Shown here: one piece after another, positions 1-11,880 of the stretch
Numbering within the stretch: the stretch's first letter is position 1
Layout: each line of letters starts with the position of its first letter
Assembly: GCF_947179165.1 (NCBI RefSeq)
Contig: NC_077240.1
Coordinates: 71,875,501-71,939,500 of the forward strand
Source of the DNA: Solanum dulcamara
Taxonomy: Eukaryota; Streptophyta; Magnoliopsida; Solanales; Solanaceae
Length of the DNA stretch: 64,000 nt
Direction of reading: 5' to 3'
Translations under genes and position numbers: made by a program
The notes under the pieces: model-generated
What the model was told of the DNA's origin: nothing
The model's input: only the letters and a program-made list of their open reading frames with translations
Databases searched by the model: none

Positions 1-57
1 TCCATAAGATTCTATTAAACACACTATTCTTTAACTCATGAGACCGGTGAACCTAAC

Positions 58-69
58 ACTCTGATACCA
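58..69 (-). other. Primer-binding site (initiator-Met tRNA type) of an off-window Gypsy element
   Basis: The plus strand reads ACTCTGATACCA, the complement of TGGTATCAGAGT, which matches the plant initiator-Met tRNA primer-binding site used by many LTR retrotransposons. It lies 8 bases from the LTR start at about 78. The element therefore runs on the minus strand and its gag-pol body lies left of the window. Confidence 0.75.
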
Positions 70-655
70 ATTTATTATGAACCAAAAATTGAGGTCATGA
101 TGGCATACATTCCAAACCCCATCTCGATGTGTAAGCCTAAGTAAAACCATACAAGACTGCCAAGGGGAAGTCAGGCCACAAATAAATGCAATAAAAGGAT
201 AACAACGAAATTATCTCAAACCTGGTGTTATAAGTTTAAGAGCATATAAATACAAATATGAGTCTGAAAGTCTCTGAATATAGAAATGACTATAAATAAA
301 GGATGGACTATCGTCGATACGGTTCCTAAGATATCACCACTGATTCGATGATGATGTATCCACAAGAATCAACTACTGCTCTAGACACCTGGCTAGTATT
401 TACATCAAAGGGGTCACAAAAGTAGGGGTGAGTATAATCCACATGTACTGAATAGGTTTAAGCGACTGAGTACAAGGAATTAATTAAAAAATATGAAATA
501 AACTAAGGAATACTTCCACCTGCATATACAAAAGTCCCACTCTGACTACGCTTCCACTATTTTATATAGAAGAACATGATTAAAATAAACTCATGAATAA
601 AATTCAATATCAAAATTAAACAGATAGGTCAAGTATCATAGGTCTCAATGCAATG

Positions 656-680
656 CAATGCAATGCAATGCAATGCAATA
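656..680. repeat. (CAATG)n microsatellite
   Basis: Five tandem CAATG units, the last being CAATA, lie within the LTR. Confidence 0.9.
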
Positions 681-1982
681 TGATGATGAAATGATATGAT
701 GGTACAGTGGGATCAAGGCTGTCGCACAATCTGTCGTATACACCTGCCGAGCTATGTTACCAAGCAGGACCCATGGCGGTCTCGCAGAACATATATCTCG
801 TCACACTTTTAATGTATCAACTACCTCTCCACCTATCTCATGAACAAGGACTCGTGATACTAATATATCATTTTCTTGCACCTATCGTGGTCAAGGATAT
901 CTGAAATGTGTTACATTTTCTTTCTCAAAAAGAATTTTCATAGTTCTCAACTTTCCAATTATCAGTGATAATATGAATGAGGTTGAATTCATTCACAACA
1001 TATAAGGCATGGAGGTAATATTCAACTCAACATTCTTAAAACTTAACTAAATAAGATATTCACCCTCAATAGATAGTAATGGGAAGGAATTACCTCAATT
1101 TAAGTGTTCACCTTTTTTCGACAATGTTGTAATACTCAAGCATGCTCAAAACCCCTAACTCAACCCCTCATGTGGGCATTTCAAGTCAAATAACCGTAAT
1201 CATATATTACACAGTCACAAAATAGATAAGATATCAAATAAGGCCCCCACACGGCTACACAACACATATAAGCCCCCACACGGGCATCACAATATTATTA
1301 AAAGTCCCAAACTACACTATGACCCCATCTCAAAGTCTACAATATAGAATATCACTAATCACCCCAACTCAGCCCCAAGAAGGATAGCCAAACCTATCTT
1401 AATAGCCGAAACTACACTCGAACACCTTTATCGGATAATCAACTCTCAAATTCAATGTCTCGAATGAAAACCCAATATAAAGAATGAAACATACATGAAA
1501 CAAGGAGTCCAATGATACACATATTGATAGGTTTTGGAATCGGGGGTAAAATAGTCTAAATATTGTATCATTTTTGCAAAGGGATCTGAAAATTTCTTTC
1601 AAAAACACATTCTACTCATTGAGGGGAGTTTGTGGGTGAAAAACCCATAAATATAGGCCAAGAAACAAGGTAAAAATCTATGAAACCGATTTGGAATTGA
1701 AGAACTCAAAACACCCAACAATTCTCACTTAAAACTAGATTTTTTCAAGGATTTAGGAGAGGAAATTCATAGATAAATAATGTGGAATTGAAAAAGAGAC
1801 TTACCCACAAGATGTTCCTTAAGAAATCTACCCAAAATCCCCTTCTCCAAGATCTAAATCGATATCAATGGTGGTTTTTGGAAATGAGACTGATTTCATG
1901 ACTCAACACTATTTAGGTGATTTTTACACATCGCGATAACGAGTAATTAAACCTTGCATTCATGAAGCTCAAAGAAATCCCC

Positions 1983-2019
1983 CTTCGCGATCGTGGAGAT
2001 TCCCCTCGTGATCGCGAAG
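1983..2019. repeat. Perfect 10-bp inverted repeat in the LTR (CTTCGCGATC / GATCGCGAAG)
   Basis: The arms are at 1983-1992 and 2010-2019 with a 17-base spacer. Related CGCGAT words recur at about 1931, 2041 and 2062, and a CGTGAT form near 2114, in otherwise AT-rich DNA. This is the local example of the U3 word clusters seen in most LTRs here. Confidence 0.85.
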
Positions 2020-3063
2020 CACACTGAAAGAAAACACCCTTCGCGATTGCGGCACCCACCCTAGCGATTGCTGAGCCCATACACCTAGTACATCATGATT
2101 GTATGACCTCATGCCGTGATTGTGATGAAGGAAATATGCTACACCAGAAACCAGATCACAACAACTTTGCCAAGTCTAAAAATGCTCTCGGTTGGACCCT
2201 CGAAAATCATTTGGGGTCTGATAAAAATAAATTTAGTACGCTGAATTTGACATTTCAGACTCAATGAAATTGTCAGATTTCTGAAAAGAAGTTAGTTTGA
2301 CCAAAATACCCTCTCAGACCCCTTGTTATCCTAAAGCTCAATTTTTAGCCTAAAAACTCAAAACAGAAATTAAGGTCCCAGGGCTCTAAGTCAATGTTCA
2401 ACTAGAGCAAACTCAATATTTCAGATGCAATGGAACTAACAGAATTCTCATATGACACTAGAATCTCAAAATATTGACCAAGGTCAAACCGACTCATTTA
2501 AAACTATACCTTTCAACTTAAGACCTCAAATTCACGTATCAATCCCACATATGATTCTAATGACTCCCCTAGACCAATTTCTACATTCCAAAGATAATGG
2601 ACCTGATAGAATCTCATTCTGAAAACCATAGCTCTGATTGGTATCAAAAATCAATTTTTAATATCTTAACTATATAAAGCTCAAGAATTTACCCAATTCA
2701 CAAACTATTAAAACTTTAAGACATTCAACCACACAAACTGATCAAATAGCATTTGGAGGCACTAATGAGAGGGGTAAAATTATAATTTTTCAAACCTTTC
2801 CAAAAATGACCCTCAAGGTCATTACTATATGATAGGTATCCAAGAAACAAGGCTTATGCAACGAGTTGTGGGTTACTTTTACTCTTTTAATGATGTCATT
2901 AGGGGGGAATATTGGAGACATGGGGAATTATTGATCGGGGAAACTGGTTCTTAGAGGAAATGTGCTGAGTAAATGAAGTCATATGGATCTATCTCACACA
3001 GAGAACAGGAACCGAACTGTTGATTATCTGCAACGTGGCTCAAATAATTGCATTAGTTGTCAT

Positions 3064-3938
3064 CATAAAAAAAGGAGAATGTTATAATGTTATTAAAATG
3101 ATTTTGATGATTGAAACACCTATCAGAGGGACCTGCTACGTATAATATGCATTTAGCATAGTCAATAATCCAGGTGTAAAATGTAACTTGTATGTGCAGT
3201 GCGACAGAGCAGCAGGGCGAGGTAACAATGTGACAGTAGTGTCCTTGTACACCTCGACCAATGAGAAGAGGTTACGGTTTTTCCCTATGTCTCTCTCTCT
3301 TTCTCATTAATAAAGAGACTTAACATTGAGAAAAACCTAGCTTTTATAACATTGATAAATATTGCTCTTGTGTAAAGCATAGGTTTTGTTTGCTCTCTTA
3401 TCACAAATACCTCAACCACAAAGGACTTGCCCTTATCACTAAATTTGTTCATTCATTTCTTGTTCTTGAGTCTTTCTTTTGTGCTAATAATGTAAACCTG
3501 CTCTTCACAATGAAGCTTGTGTGTGTATTGTTTCTTTTATTATCTTTTAGCTTTGAGTTGTTGGCTAGAGTTAGACGTACATGTGTTGTGCAATAGAGTT
3601 AGCCGTAGAAGTCTATGCCAGCTAGAGTTAGTTGATATAGTGGGAAATAGAGTTATTTCTTAGTTGTATTATAACAGACGTATTACAAGGGGAGGGATTA
3701 AAAGTTTAATTCCTAGATTGCATGAGTTTGTAATATGAAACATGTCTTATTTAAGTGAAGATGTCGATGAAATCCTACAAAGTAGGTAGTGGTTTTTCCT
3801 TACTTTAGCAAGAAGGTTTACATGTAAACATTGTGTGTGCTTTTCCTTCTGATGCGTAGATTATTCTTTCTTTGTTTTTAGTTTTTCTTATTCAAGGACC
3901 TGCTCCCTTGACTCTTGGTGGATTCATACAACCTATCA
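3064..3938 (+). mobile_element. SIRE-like Copia polypurine tract and 3' LTR
   Basis: An A/G-rich tract (about 3067-3079) is followed by TGTTATAATG at 3080, a typical LTR start. A TG...CA block of about 859 bases ends at CCTATCA (3938). No primer site follows, so this is a 3' or solo LTR. The corresponding plus-strand pol is preserved only upstream of copy 2 (42.4-43.7 kb). Here the Gypsy LTR ending at 2827 cuts it off. Short ORFs such as 3390-3596 have no recognisable content. Confidence 0.65.
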
Positions 3939-4304
3939 ATATGATACTTGGACAGATTGGGATTTTAGAGTAAAGATCAAGGTAATGTTAAATCCATACG
4001 GTTTAGCAGATGATATTTAAAGTAGAAGAACATTCAATATAAATAAGATGGAAAACAATTGAATAACCTAAAAGAAACAATCATTGAAAGGTAGTGATGT
4101 ATCTTTATACAGTAAGAAGATGATTGGATTCTCTTTTATGTGTCTTTAAGGAACATCATAAAATCAAATCATTATACAAATTTATGTACATTTGGGAGAG
4201 AATTTAAACAATTATGAGTTCAAGAGTCTAACCCCACCTGCTAGGAGGGTCAAAATGTTAAATATGCAGTAATTATACCCTATTGTGAATACAAGCTCTT
4301 ATCC

Positions 4305-4812
4305 GGCTTGAAAAAAGACTACTAATAGAGTAACAATTAGCTGTCAATGTCAATACTAGCATCACTTGTTTCTGATATTACCTTATATCCTTACATGTTT
4401 GTTCCTCACCATGGCTCTAGTTAGACATTACTAGTTTTAGAATTAGCTATGTTCATCACTAAAGTTCTGCAATAAAAGCACCATTCCACATATTTATCAA
4501 TATAAAAACAAAAATCTTTTGAATTATCCATTAAGATACTTCTAGTCAAGCGATTCACGCCAACTTAATACAAATTATCCACATAGAACCCTACAATACT
4601 ACAATACTACATTTTTGCCCAATTTTCCATCCACTCATGTTAAATGGTGCTTTTATTGCGGATCTTTGGTGATGAACATAACTAATTCTAAACTAGTGAT
4701 GTCTAACTAGTGCCATGGTGAGGAACATACTTGTGAAGATGTAGGATAATATTAGAAACATCTTGACATTGACTGCTAACTATTACTGTATTAGTAGTCC
4801 TTTTTTGAGTCC
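4305..4812. repeat. Foldback palindrome (arms about 175-185 bases, loop about 150)
   Basis: The left arm (about 4305-4490) and right arm (about 4640-4812) are imperfect reverse complements over their whole length. For example, AATAAAAGCACC near 4480 pairs with GGTGCTTTTATT at 4647. CTCACCATGG in the left arm pairs with CCATGGTGAG in the right. No ORF is present. The same structure occurs in copy 2, so it predates the duplication. It could be a foldback-type MITE or an old inverted duplication. Confidence 0.8.
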
Positions 4813-5102
4813 TACCCTCAACTTTAAAGTTATGATGTTTTTCCTTTTTTACTCACGTACTATAACTTTAAACAATTTTTGCAGGAAACTTGAAACTCGA
4901 AGGTGAAAGAAGAGGTTTTTGTTGTAGGTCTTATTGAGTGTTTTCTAGTACTAAATCATTGAGTTATACATGTCAGATGGTTAGGCTAATTATACTTGAT
5001 GCATAAAATTTGGTTTTTCGTAATGAGACTTTTCTAAATTCCTTTTGGAAAGATTCTCACATTTATAGTCATCTTTAACTATGATAATTAATGGTATTGC
5101 TC

Positions 5103-7240
5103 CTTATCAATGCCTATAATATAAATCAATCAGATTTAGACCATGGGAAATATTGGTCTAGTGCATACTATTGCATAAGTTAAACTTCCAACGATATAGG
5201 GATATAGAACTCTGACAATGCTCTCTTTTTCCGCCCTAGTTGTAGGACATATCTTTTTGCTCAACTTCATATGACCAATAAGAGGTGTGATAGTAGACTT
5301 AGTATTTTTCATGTTGAAGCGCTCTGGTATATTTTTAATGTACTTCCTTTGTGATAAATAAATCCTCTTTTTATATCTCAGACAAGTAATTCTCATGCCT
5401 AAAATTTGCTTAGGATGACCCAAGTATTTCATACAAAAGATTTACACAACTCTTTCTTTAACTCGCCAACTTGGAAGTATTTCTGCCCTCAATCAACATA
5501 TCATCCATATATAGAAAGAGGATGCTAAAATCGTTGTTGGAAATATTTTGTACAAACACACAATGATCTTAGAAAGTCTTTTTGTAGCCTTACTCTCCCA
5601 TAAGGGACTCAAACTTCTTGTACTACTGTCTAGAAGCTTGATTTATGTCATAGAGACTCTTTTTTAAGTTTGCACACAAAATTTTCTTTACCCTTTACGT
5701 TGAAGACTTTATATTGTTCCATATAAATCTCTTCTTCTAGGTCACCCTGAAGAAAAGCTATCTTCAGATCCATCTGCTCAATCTCTAAATTAAGTCTACC
5801 AGCCAAATCAAGAATTGTACGAATGAAGGACATTTCACGACAAGAGAAAATATTTTATCAAAATCAATATCCTTCCTTTGACCAAATCCCTTAACAAGCA
5901 ATCTATATTTGTACCTAGGCTTCATTATGTGTTCTATAACTTGAACTTTGAACACCCATTTGTTCTTCAAAGCTTTGCCCTAGGAAATTTCATCCACAAC
6001 TTCATGCGCAGGAGCATCATTAATAATAACATCATTTTCCTTATTAACATCGACATGTTGATCTGGGACATGGTTTTGGGCATTACTATGAGCATCGAAC
6101 CCACCAACATCATGCACACTTGTATAAGGAACTAGATCAAGATTAACTGCACCATCAGAACTTGAAAATTCTAGTTTCTCCTCTTTGCCAATATCATCAA
6201 TGGTTTGATTCTCCATAAAGACAAACCACAACTTCTCACAAGCTTCTTCTCAATTGGATTATATATCCTATACCAAATTCATCTAAGCCATAGCCAATGA
6301 AGATGTACTGCGTTGTATTAGCATCTAACTTTGACCTCTCATCTTTTGGCACATGTACAAAAGCTTTGAACCCAAATACTCTCAAATGGTTATAGGAAAC
6401 ATCCTTTCCATACCAAATTCATTTTGGAACAACAATTCGCAAAGCAACAATAAGAGATAGGTTAATAACATGTGGAGCGGTCAATAAAGCTTCACCCCAA
6501 AAGGAGTTTGGCAACTTTCCTTCAGAAAACAAGCATCTAACTCTTTTCATTAAGATTCTATTCATCCTCTATGCCAAACCATTAAGCTTGGGAGCCTTGG
6601 GTGTAGTATTTTGGTGTCTAATGCCCTGATGCTTGCAGTATTTTTCAAACCATCAATAATATTCACCACTGTTATCAGTATGAATACATTTCAGCTTCTT
6701 TCCAATATTTCTTTCTATTGAAGCCTAAAACTGCTTAACGAAATCTAGCACTTTGTATTTAGTCTTCAAAGACATAGACCTAAAGTTTCCTTAAGCAGTC
6801 ATTAATAAAAGTGATAAAGTAATTGTATCACTCAAAATTCCTTCTCTTCATTGGATTGCATAAATCTGAATGCACCAACTCAAGCAACTCTATCTTTCTT
6901 GAAGGAAGATAAGACTTAAAGGAAACTCTATTTATTTTCCATCCAAACAGTGCTTACACTTTTCTTATTTAACACTTCGAAAATCTAACATTAGTTTCTC
7001 TTTTGCCAGAACTTTAAGTCCTTTCCACTAATATGTTTAAGCCTCTTATGCCATAACATTGAAGAGTTATCACTCTCAAATGCATTTACCATATTACCAC
7101 AAGTAGAAGTCATAGTCTATTATAGACCATGACATTTTTTTTCACGAGCCACAATCAAGGAACCCTTAATGCGTTTCCATTTTCAGCCATCATTCCTAAA
7201 ACATATCCTTCATCATCAAGAACACCAACAGAAGTCAGGT
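5103..7240 (-). pseudogene. Copia (Tork-like) pol relic: protease/GAG-pre-integrase, integrase, RT
   Basis: Read on the minus strand from 7240 downward. First comes a protease-end/GAG-pre-integrase region (GVLDDEGYVLGM, then WHKRLKHISGKDL). Integrase follows with IHTDNSGEYY and the conserved tail EALLTAPHVINLS. A linker reads KAFVHVPKDERSKLDA. RT pieces follow with LEIEQMDLK, the catalytic YMDDM near 5495-5530 and GMRITCLRYKKRIYLSQ (5300-5400). It is broken by many stops and frameshifts, and it is truncated at about 5103 before most of RNase H. The IN-RT linker is internally deleted near 5985. The family call comes from motif order and is fairly safe at superfamily level. Tork-like is inference. 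Confidence 0.85.
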
Positions 7241-7397
7241 CCTATTCATCTCTTCGTCAGTTCCTGCAGCTCTGGTAATGCTCTATATATCTTCAGATAA
7301 TACTAAGAAATATATTGCTGATGAATCTATTGATAGATTTATCATTTCATTGAAGAGTACTTATTTGCCTAAGCATAGATACAATAAATGTGTTTGA

Positions 7398-7682
7398 TTG
7401 TTCTTAGAGTTTTCTAAGATGCTGATAAGGGTTGTTGGGCTTGATGATCCCTTGTACAATTTTCGTCGAAGTAGTATAGGGGATTTAGTAGAGGTCACTG
7501 GGATCGCAAGGTGCTACTATATTACAAAGGAATTATCAGCATTGAAGGATGCTTTTTTGTTTGTACGGGAGGTAGTAGTGGCTGAGTTATCTCATGATTT
7601 AGAATTGAGGATGGGATCAGTTGAGTCTACGGAGTTATCATTGAGCATTGTGCATGATTTACTAAGTACATGTGTTTGGTGA
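7398..7682 (+). CDS. Unrecognised 94-codon ORF, possible captured gene fragment
   Basis: I do not recognise this protein. It is rich in L, V, S and E, has no membrane segment, zinc motif or low-complexity run, and reads like ordinary globular sequence (VGLDDPLYNFRRSS, ELRMGSVES). The same frame continues upstream to about 7300 past a single stop at 7396-7398, so the readable stretch may be about 125 codons. It sits between the end of the Copia relic (about 7240) and the LINE relic (from about 7790), and matches neither. It may be an exon fragment of a host gene or part of an unidentified element. There is no evidence for expression. Confidence 0.3.
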   Translation: MFLEFSKMLIRVVGLDDPLYNFRRSSIGDLVEVTGIARCYYITKELSALKDAFLFVREVVVAELSHDLELRMGSVESTELSLSIVHDLLSTCVW

Positions 7683-7802
7683 GGGGATTATTGCAATAAC
7701 CTTTCAACTGAGAGTACATTGAAAGTGTGCATCATATTTTATTTGATTTGCATCTCATTTTATATGATTTGCTAGATAAAATAGAGTTATGTTTAAGAAA
7801 AC

Positions 7803-7962
7803 TGTTAGTATTGCATTGGCTGTAGAGTATCTTCAATAGTTCTACCACATATGTAGTATTTGGGAATTCATTTTACCCAAAATGTTAGTATTGCATTGGC
7901 TGTGGAGTATCTTCAATAGCTCTACCACATACGTAGTATTTGTGAATCCATTTTACCCAAAG
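7803..7962. repeat. 80-bp tandem duplication inside the LINE relic
   Basis: Units 7803-7882 and 7883-7962 both begin TGTTAGTATTGCATTGGCTG and differ at about six positions. The duplicated segment covers the coding stretch around KWIHKYYVCGRA. Confidence 0.9.
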
Positions 7963-8371
7963 AGTGTGTTCCTTAGAGAAGTAGCCCATAGAAACTTGCA
8001 TACGACAGCTTTGTTCCAAAGATGATACTCAATCATATTGTGTTTCCCCTTCCCTATCGCTGATCTAGGCTTACACAATGTGTTCCATATCACTAATGCT
8101 CTTTTGGAGGTTTCGTAGCTGCTTGTCCATAACAAGGTTCAACAATTGAATGAATTTCTTTAGCAATAAGAATACCTGAGGCCAATAAGTTTGTATCCCA
8201 AATAGAACACTGTGTAAGTTGCACCATACCACTGTAAGGAGCGAATCTGGTTGTCCAACAACTAATTCTTATTGTCATCCTTTCCACAAGTGGTAAACAT
8301 TGCTGAATTGAGACTGGGATACCAAGATACCCCAAGAGTAGCTCACCCAGGCTAAAGTGCATTTCATACAA

Positions 8372-8618
8372 TATCAATTCCTTCAATTCTTTGATAACCC
8401 CTTTGATATATAATGAACTTTTTTTCTAGATTGGCCATTAATTCATACACCTTTGAGAAGTGGTTGAAATTAATCTCTTAACATTAAGGTAATAGAATAT
8501 CAATTCCTTCAATTCTTTGATAACCCTTTTGATATATAATGAACTTGTTTTCTAGATTGGCCATTAATTCATACACAGAAGTGGTTGAAATTAATCTCTT
8601 AACATTAAGGTAATAGAA
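8372..8618. repeat. About 125-bp tandem duplication inside the LINE relic
   Basis: Unit 1 (8372-8498) and unit 2 (8499-8618) both begin ATCAATTCCTTCAATTC. Unit 2 lacks about 7 bases present in unit 1 near 8453. The duplication lies between the RT palm and thumb regions. Confidence 0.9.
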
Positions 8619-9110
8619 CCTCTATTTTCCCACAAAAAACATTTAGAAGTTATCAACGAAGCATATATGAATTAGTTTCATTCTGTTGAGGTATTCCATT
8701 GCTAAGACAAATAGGTAAGAGGACATAGGTCCCCTTGTCTTAGCTTCCTTTCCTTGACTCAATGTTCCTAAACCCCATTGATTAGCAAGGAATATCTCAC
8801 AGTTGTTCGAACAGGTCATAATAAGATTAACTATTTTCACTAGAAACCTAAACTTTAATAAAATCATTCTAAAAAATGGCCACTCCAAGGAGTCATATGC
8901 TTTCCTGATATCAATCGTTATCATACATCTTGGTGATAGGCCTTTCAGGAAATATCCTTTAACAAGCTCATGTGCCAAAATAACAATGTCCAAGATACTC
9001 CTATCCGAGATAAAGGCAGTCTGATTTGAGCTAACCAGACTATCAATGGCTAGTTTTATTCGAGAAATAAAAATATTGTCTATTAATTTGTATAGGGTCA
9101 ACACACCTAA

Positions 9111-9252
9111 AGTGTTCTAGTTTTTTGAACTTCATATCTGAACTATTGCGAGTTTCGTACTTGAACTATCACCAAGTATTTATCAAAACATACCTCAACT
9201 AATATCTGATAGTGCGTGTACTATTTTCTTTTTTAAAAATGTAGCACTTCAC
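9111..9252. repeat. AT-rich dispersed-repeat-like spacer
   Basis: This non-coding stretch contains GTTTCGTACTTGAACTATCA. A related phrase (GTTTCATACCTAAACTATCA) occurs at 15842, on the other side of the LTR array. It resembles MITE sequence, but no terminal inverted repeats were defined. Confidence 0.3.
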
Positions 9253-10852
9253 TATCATGGCCAAAGCTAGGCGATAGATGTGACAGGGCTGTTAGATTCT
9301 CGAACGACCCCAACCAAGACTCTTACCATATCATAAATGAGCCTATATAAGGTAAATAGACAAGAACATAGCAAATGCTATCATAAATGCGGAATAAAGT
9401 ATCAACTAAAATAGAAAGAAAACACAGACTCAATAAACATCTAACATGCCTCTACTAGTCTAGATGGGGTCGTAAGACAAGCTCCTAGTTCCCCCAAAGT
9501 ATGAAAATAAAAGTAATAAGGAATAATGAAAAGATAAGTGTCTTGTCCTTGAAGCAGAGGACTAGCCAACTATGAGAAAGTAAATCTCCATTTTAGCCAT
9601 GATTAGGAGGTGTGTGAGATGATCCTTGGTCCCTACATTATGATAAAATGTAGATAAAAATTATGTGTCAGTACATGAAATGCACTAAATATGTGAAAAG
9701 CATGCATGAATAATGATAATACGACATAAGCAATTTGAAAATGGGATGCATGACCAATATCTTAAAAGCATGAGTAAAACTTGAAAAGCATTTGAAAATC
9801 ATATCATAATCATGAGATCAATATATCATAAATATCATAAGAACTTGTAACATAACATATACATATGTGGAATACTAGAAGTCCTTTTGAGAGCCACAAG
9901 TCTTTGTGAGAGACACCGTTAACCGACATTTAAGATCATATGAGCTACAACATGAAATTTTGATGTAACTCAGACATCGAGAACAAAGAGGCTACTTGTC
10001 AAGGTTGACTCCATGATGACTTAATGTATCTACTAAGCTACAAAAGAATCATGTCAACTAATGGGTGACCCTTTCTAAAGAATCAAGCCTCTACTAACGT
10101 ATGATCCTTTTTTCTACGGTAGCACATAGTTATGAGATAATGTGATTTTTGCTAATGGTCTCATGCCTCTACTAACGGGTGAGCCTCTATCCCAAAGTCC
10201 ACTCGGCGCTTGGTCAACTCTCAACAGAATATCATGCATAACATATATCATAAGCTTTGAAGATAGTATCTTTATGGTTATGTTATGATAAGTATCTTTA
10301 TGGTTATGTTATGATGTCAAGATAAGTATTTCCGACGAACTAAAGATTTGAAGAATAGATCCTTCAACATATCATGACATCATAACATAACCATAAAGAT
10401 ACTTATCTAAAGCATCAAAGTCAAGATAAGCTTTTTCATAAAATTCAAGTTGATACTTCATTTAGAAGCATCCTTGAAAACCATATGTAATACCCCAGAT
10501 TTTGTTTTGCCAAAACTCAAGTCATTCTTCATGTAAGTGTAGGATAGAACTCGGTGACTCCTAGTGGTATATATGATTTAGGATCAATTCCTAAGTATTT
10601 AAAGTGTATTAGATGTGATTTAGGGTCATAAGGTATCCCTTGAACAAAGCCGAGTCCAAAGAATTCGGTTCGCCTAAGTTTCCGAATGAGTTCGTATAAG
10701 GGTCAACTTCAAATGACCATAGCTCCTAGAATACAATGAATTGTGTATACCATGACCTATTAAATTAAAGGTCTTTGAGTCTTCTTTCCAACTCCACCAA
10801 GATTGTATTTTTCTGAGTTTGGAGTCAAAGGTTATGATTGGTCGAACAGAGA

Positions 10853-10880
10853 GGTCCGCGATAGGTCTGCGTCGCGGACC
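10853..10880. repeat. CpG-rich inverted repeat in U3 (GGTCCGCG / CGCGGACC)
   Basis: Perfect 8-bp arms lie at 10853-10860 and 10873-10880. A degenerate second copy lies at about 10931-10960 (GTGCGCGAC...GTCGTGGACC). Both lie upstream of the TATA-like box at 11023. Confidence 0.85.
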
Positions 10881-11022
10881 TGAAGCGAACTTTGATGAAT
10901 TTTTCAGATTTCATTTTTTGACGAACAGAAAGGTGCGCGACACGTCCGCGTCGTGGACCTGTCATGGACTTGTCCAGTTTTCCAGATTTTTGAGTGGTAT
11001 TTAGGGAAAATTACCTAGTACC

Positions 11023-11030
11023 TATATATA
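11023..11030 (+). promoter_or_regulatory. TATA-like box of the solo LTR
   Basis: TATATATA lies about 540 bases into the LTR. A pyrimidine-rich leader-like stretch (CTTCTCTCTC, about 11100) follows. This is a reasonable LTR promoter position, but activity is unknown. Confidence 0.45.
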
Positions 11031-11703
11031 CAACTTGGACGCTTTTTGGACCATATTTTTCAGTCTTTTGCCTCTCCAAAGAACCCTAATCTTTATCCCC
11101 TTCTCTCTCAAATTATCTCCAACAAGATTTTCCCTCAAAACTCAAGGATTCAAGCTTTCTATTGAAGACCTAACATCAAGGTTTCTTCAACATCTACTCT
11201 AAGGTATGTAAGGCTAACCTAAAATATGGATTGAGTTCTTCCATATGCCCATTGATGTGTTGGATAGGAGTTGTGAAGAATTTGAACCTTCTAGGAAGAT
11301 TTTCCTTGAAATTTATCTAAACCCTAGAATATTTTCATATGCTAGAAATTGATGGATGATTTTAATGACTTGAGTTACTAAATAGTTATCTTTCATATTA
11401 TTGACTACAAATGGATCTTTGCATATAAATTAATATGTATTGATGATATTCTTGAGTTGAGTTTTATTAAGAGTATGGATTCATGTTTCCTTCACATGAA
11501 CCCAAGATGAGATTTATTTTTGGTCATAATTTTTCTTGAGTTTGAGATGGGTGGTTTGGGTATATGTGTTGATTGGAATGAGAAGAATGAATTGGAATAG
11601 TTATGAATGTGAATGGCATAAAAAGAATTAAAACATTGGTAGAGCTAGAATGTCACTTTTGTTTCTATAAATGGATGTACAATTAAATAAGGATTTTGGA
11701 GTT

Positions 11704-11880
11704 GATGTTTGATGATGATGTGATGATCATGTTTGATGATGATGTGAATAATGATATTTGATGATGATGCGATGATGATGTTTGATGATGATGTGAATAA
11801 TGATATTTGATGATGATGCGATGATGATATTTGATGATGATGTGAATGATGATACTTGACGATAATGTGAATAAAGATGC
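11704..11880. repeat. GATGAT-rich minisatellite, period about 49 (two half units of about 25)
   Basis: The phrase GTGAAT recurs at 11744, 11793 and 11842, exactly 49 apart, then at 11867 after a half unit. The fill is GATGATGAT/TTTGATGATG. Confidence 0.85.

Larger units (their letters stand above)
78..2827 (-). mobile_element. Gypsy-type 5' LTR, minus strand, body off the left edge
   Basis: A long non-coding block starts with TG next to the primer site. It ends near 2827 in a self-complementary stretch (about 2808-2826, AATGACC...GGTCATT). Homology to the composite block resumes at once after it, which fixes the boundary. The length of about 2.75 kb suits a Gypsy LTR. It holds a short CAATG repeat and a CpG-rich word cluster at about 1930-2130 in the half that would be U3. 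Short ORFs inside it (for example 707-904) show no family resemblance. The exact right end and the TSD cannot be fixed because the partner LTR is outside the window. Confidence 0.7.
2828..7035. repeat. Composite duplicated block, copy 1 (pair of 43747-48075)
   Basis: This stretch is collinear and in direct orientation with 43747-48075, by eye roughly 85-90% identical. The shared order is a SIRE-like Copia PPT and LTR, shared DNA beyond the LTR, a foldback palindrome, and an antisense Copia pol truncated at the same RNase H-side point. Because the flanking DNA and the truncation point are shared, the pair looks like a segmental duplication rather than two separate insertions. Relative to copy 2, copy 1 lacks about 215 bases of the IN-RT linker (near 5985). 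It keeps about 265 bases (about 3705-3968) that copy 2 has lost. Confidence 0.8.
7790..9110 (-). pseudogene. LINE (L1-type) ORF2 relic: RT palm and thumb, post-RT region
   Basis: On the minus strand from 9104 to 8643, RT motifs are clear: ISRIKLAIDSLVSSNQTAF, then MITIDIRKAYDSLEW (the catalytic-Asp motif), ending in HICFVDNF where the family has an F-A-D-D type motif. The second catalytic aspartate is therefore lost. From 8390 down come YLGIPVS and the thumb motif SCWTTRFAPYSGMVQL. From 8110 down are the post-RT residues NTLCKPRSAIGKG and LWNKAVVCKFLWA, then KWIHKYYV near 7950. The RT and thumb parts are separated by a duplicated spacer (8372-8618). Stops and frameshifts are frequent. The 5' end and the poly(A) end are not visible. 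Confidence 0.85.

Noticed and set aside
656..680. CAATG repeat as a telomere-like or functional array
   Set aside because: Only five units and not a plant telomere motif; an ordinary microsatellite.
707..3596. Short open frames in the left LTR and Copia LTR as genes
   Set aside because: 60-70 codons, no family motif, and they lie inside defined LTRs; expected by chance in AT-rich DNA.
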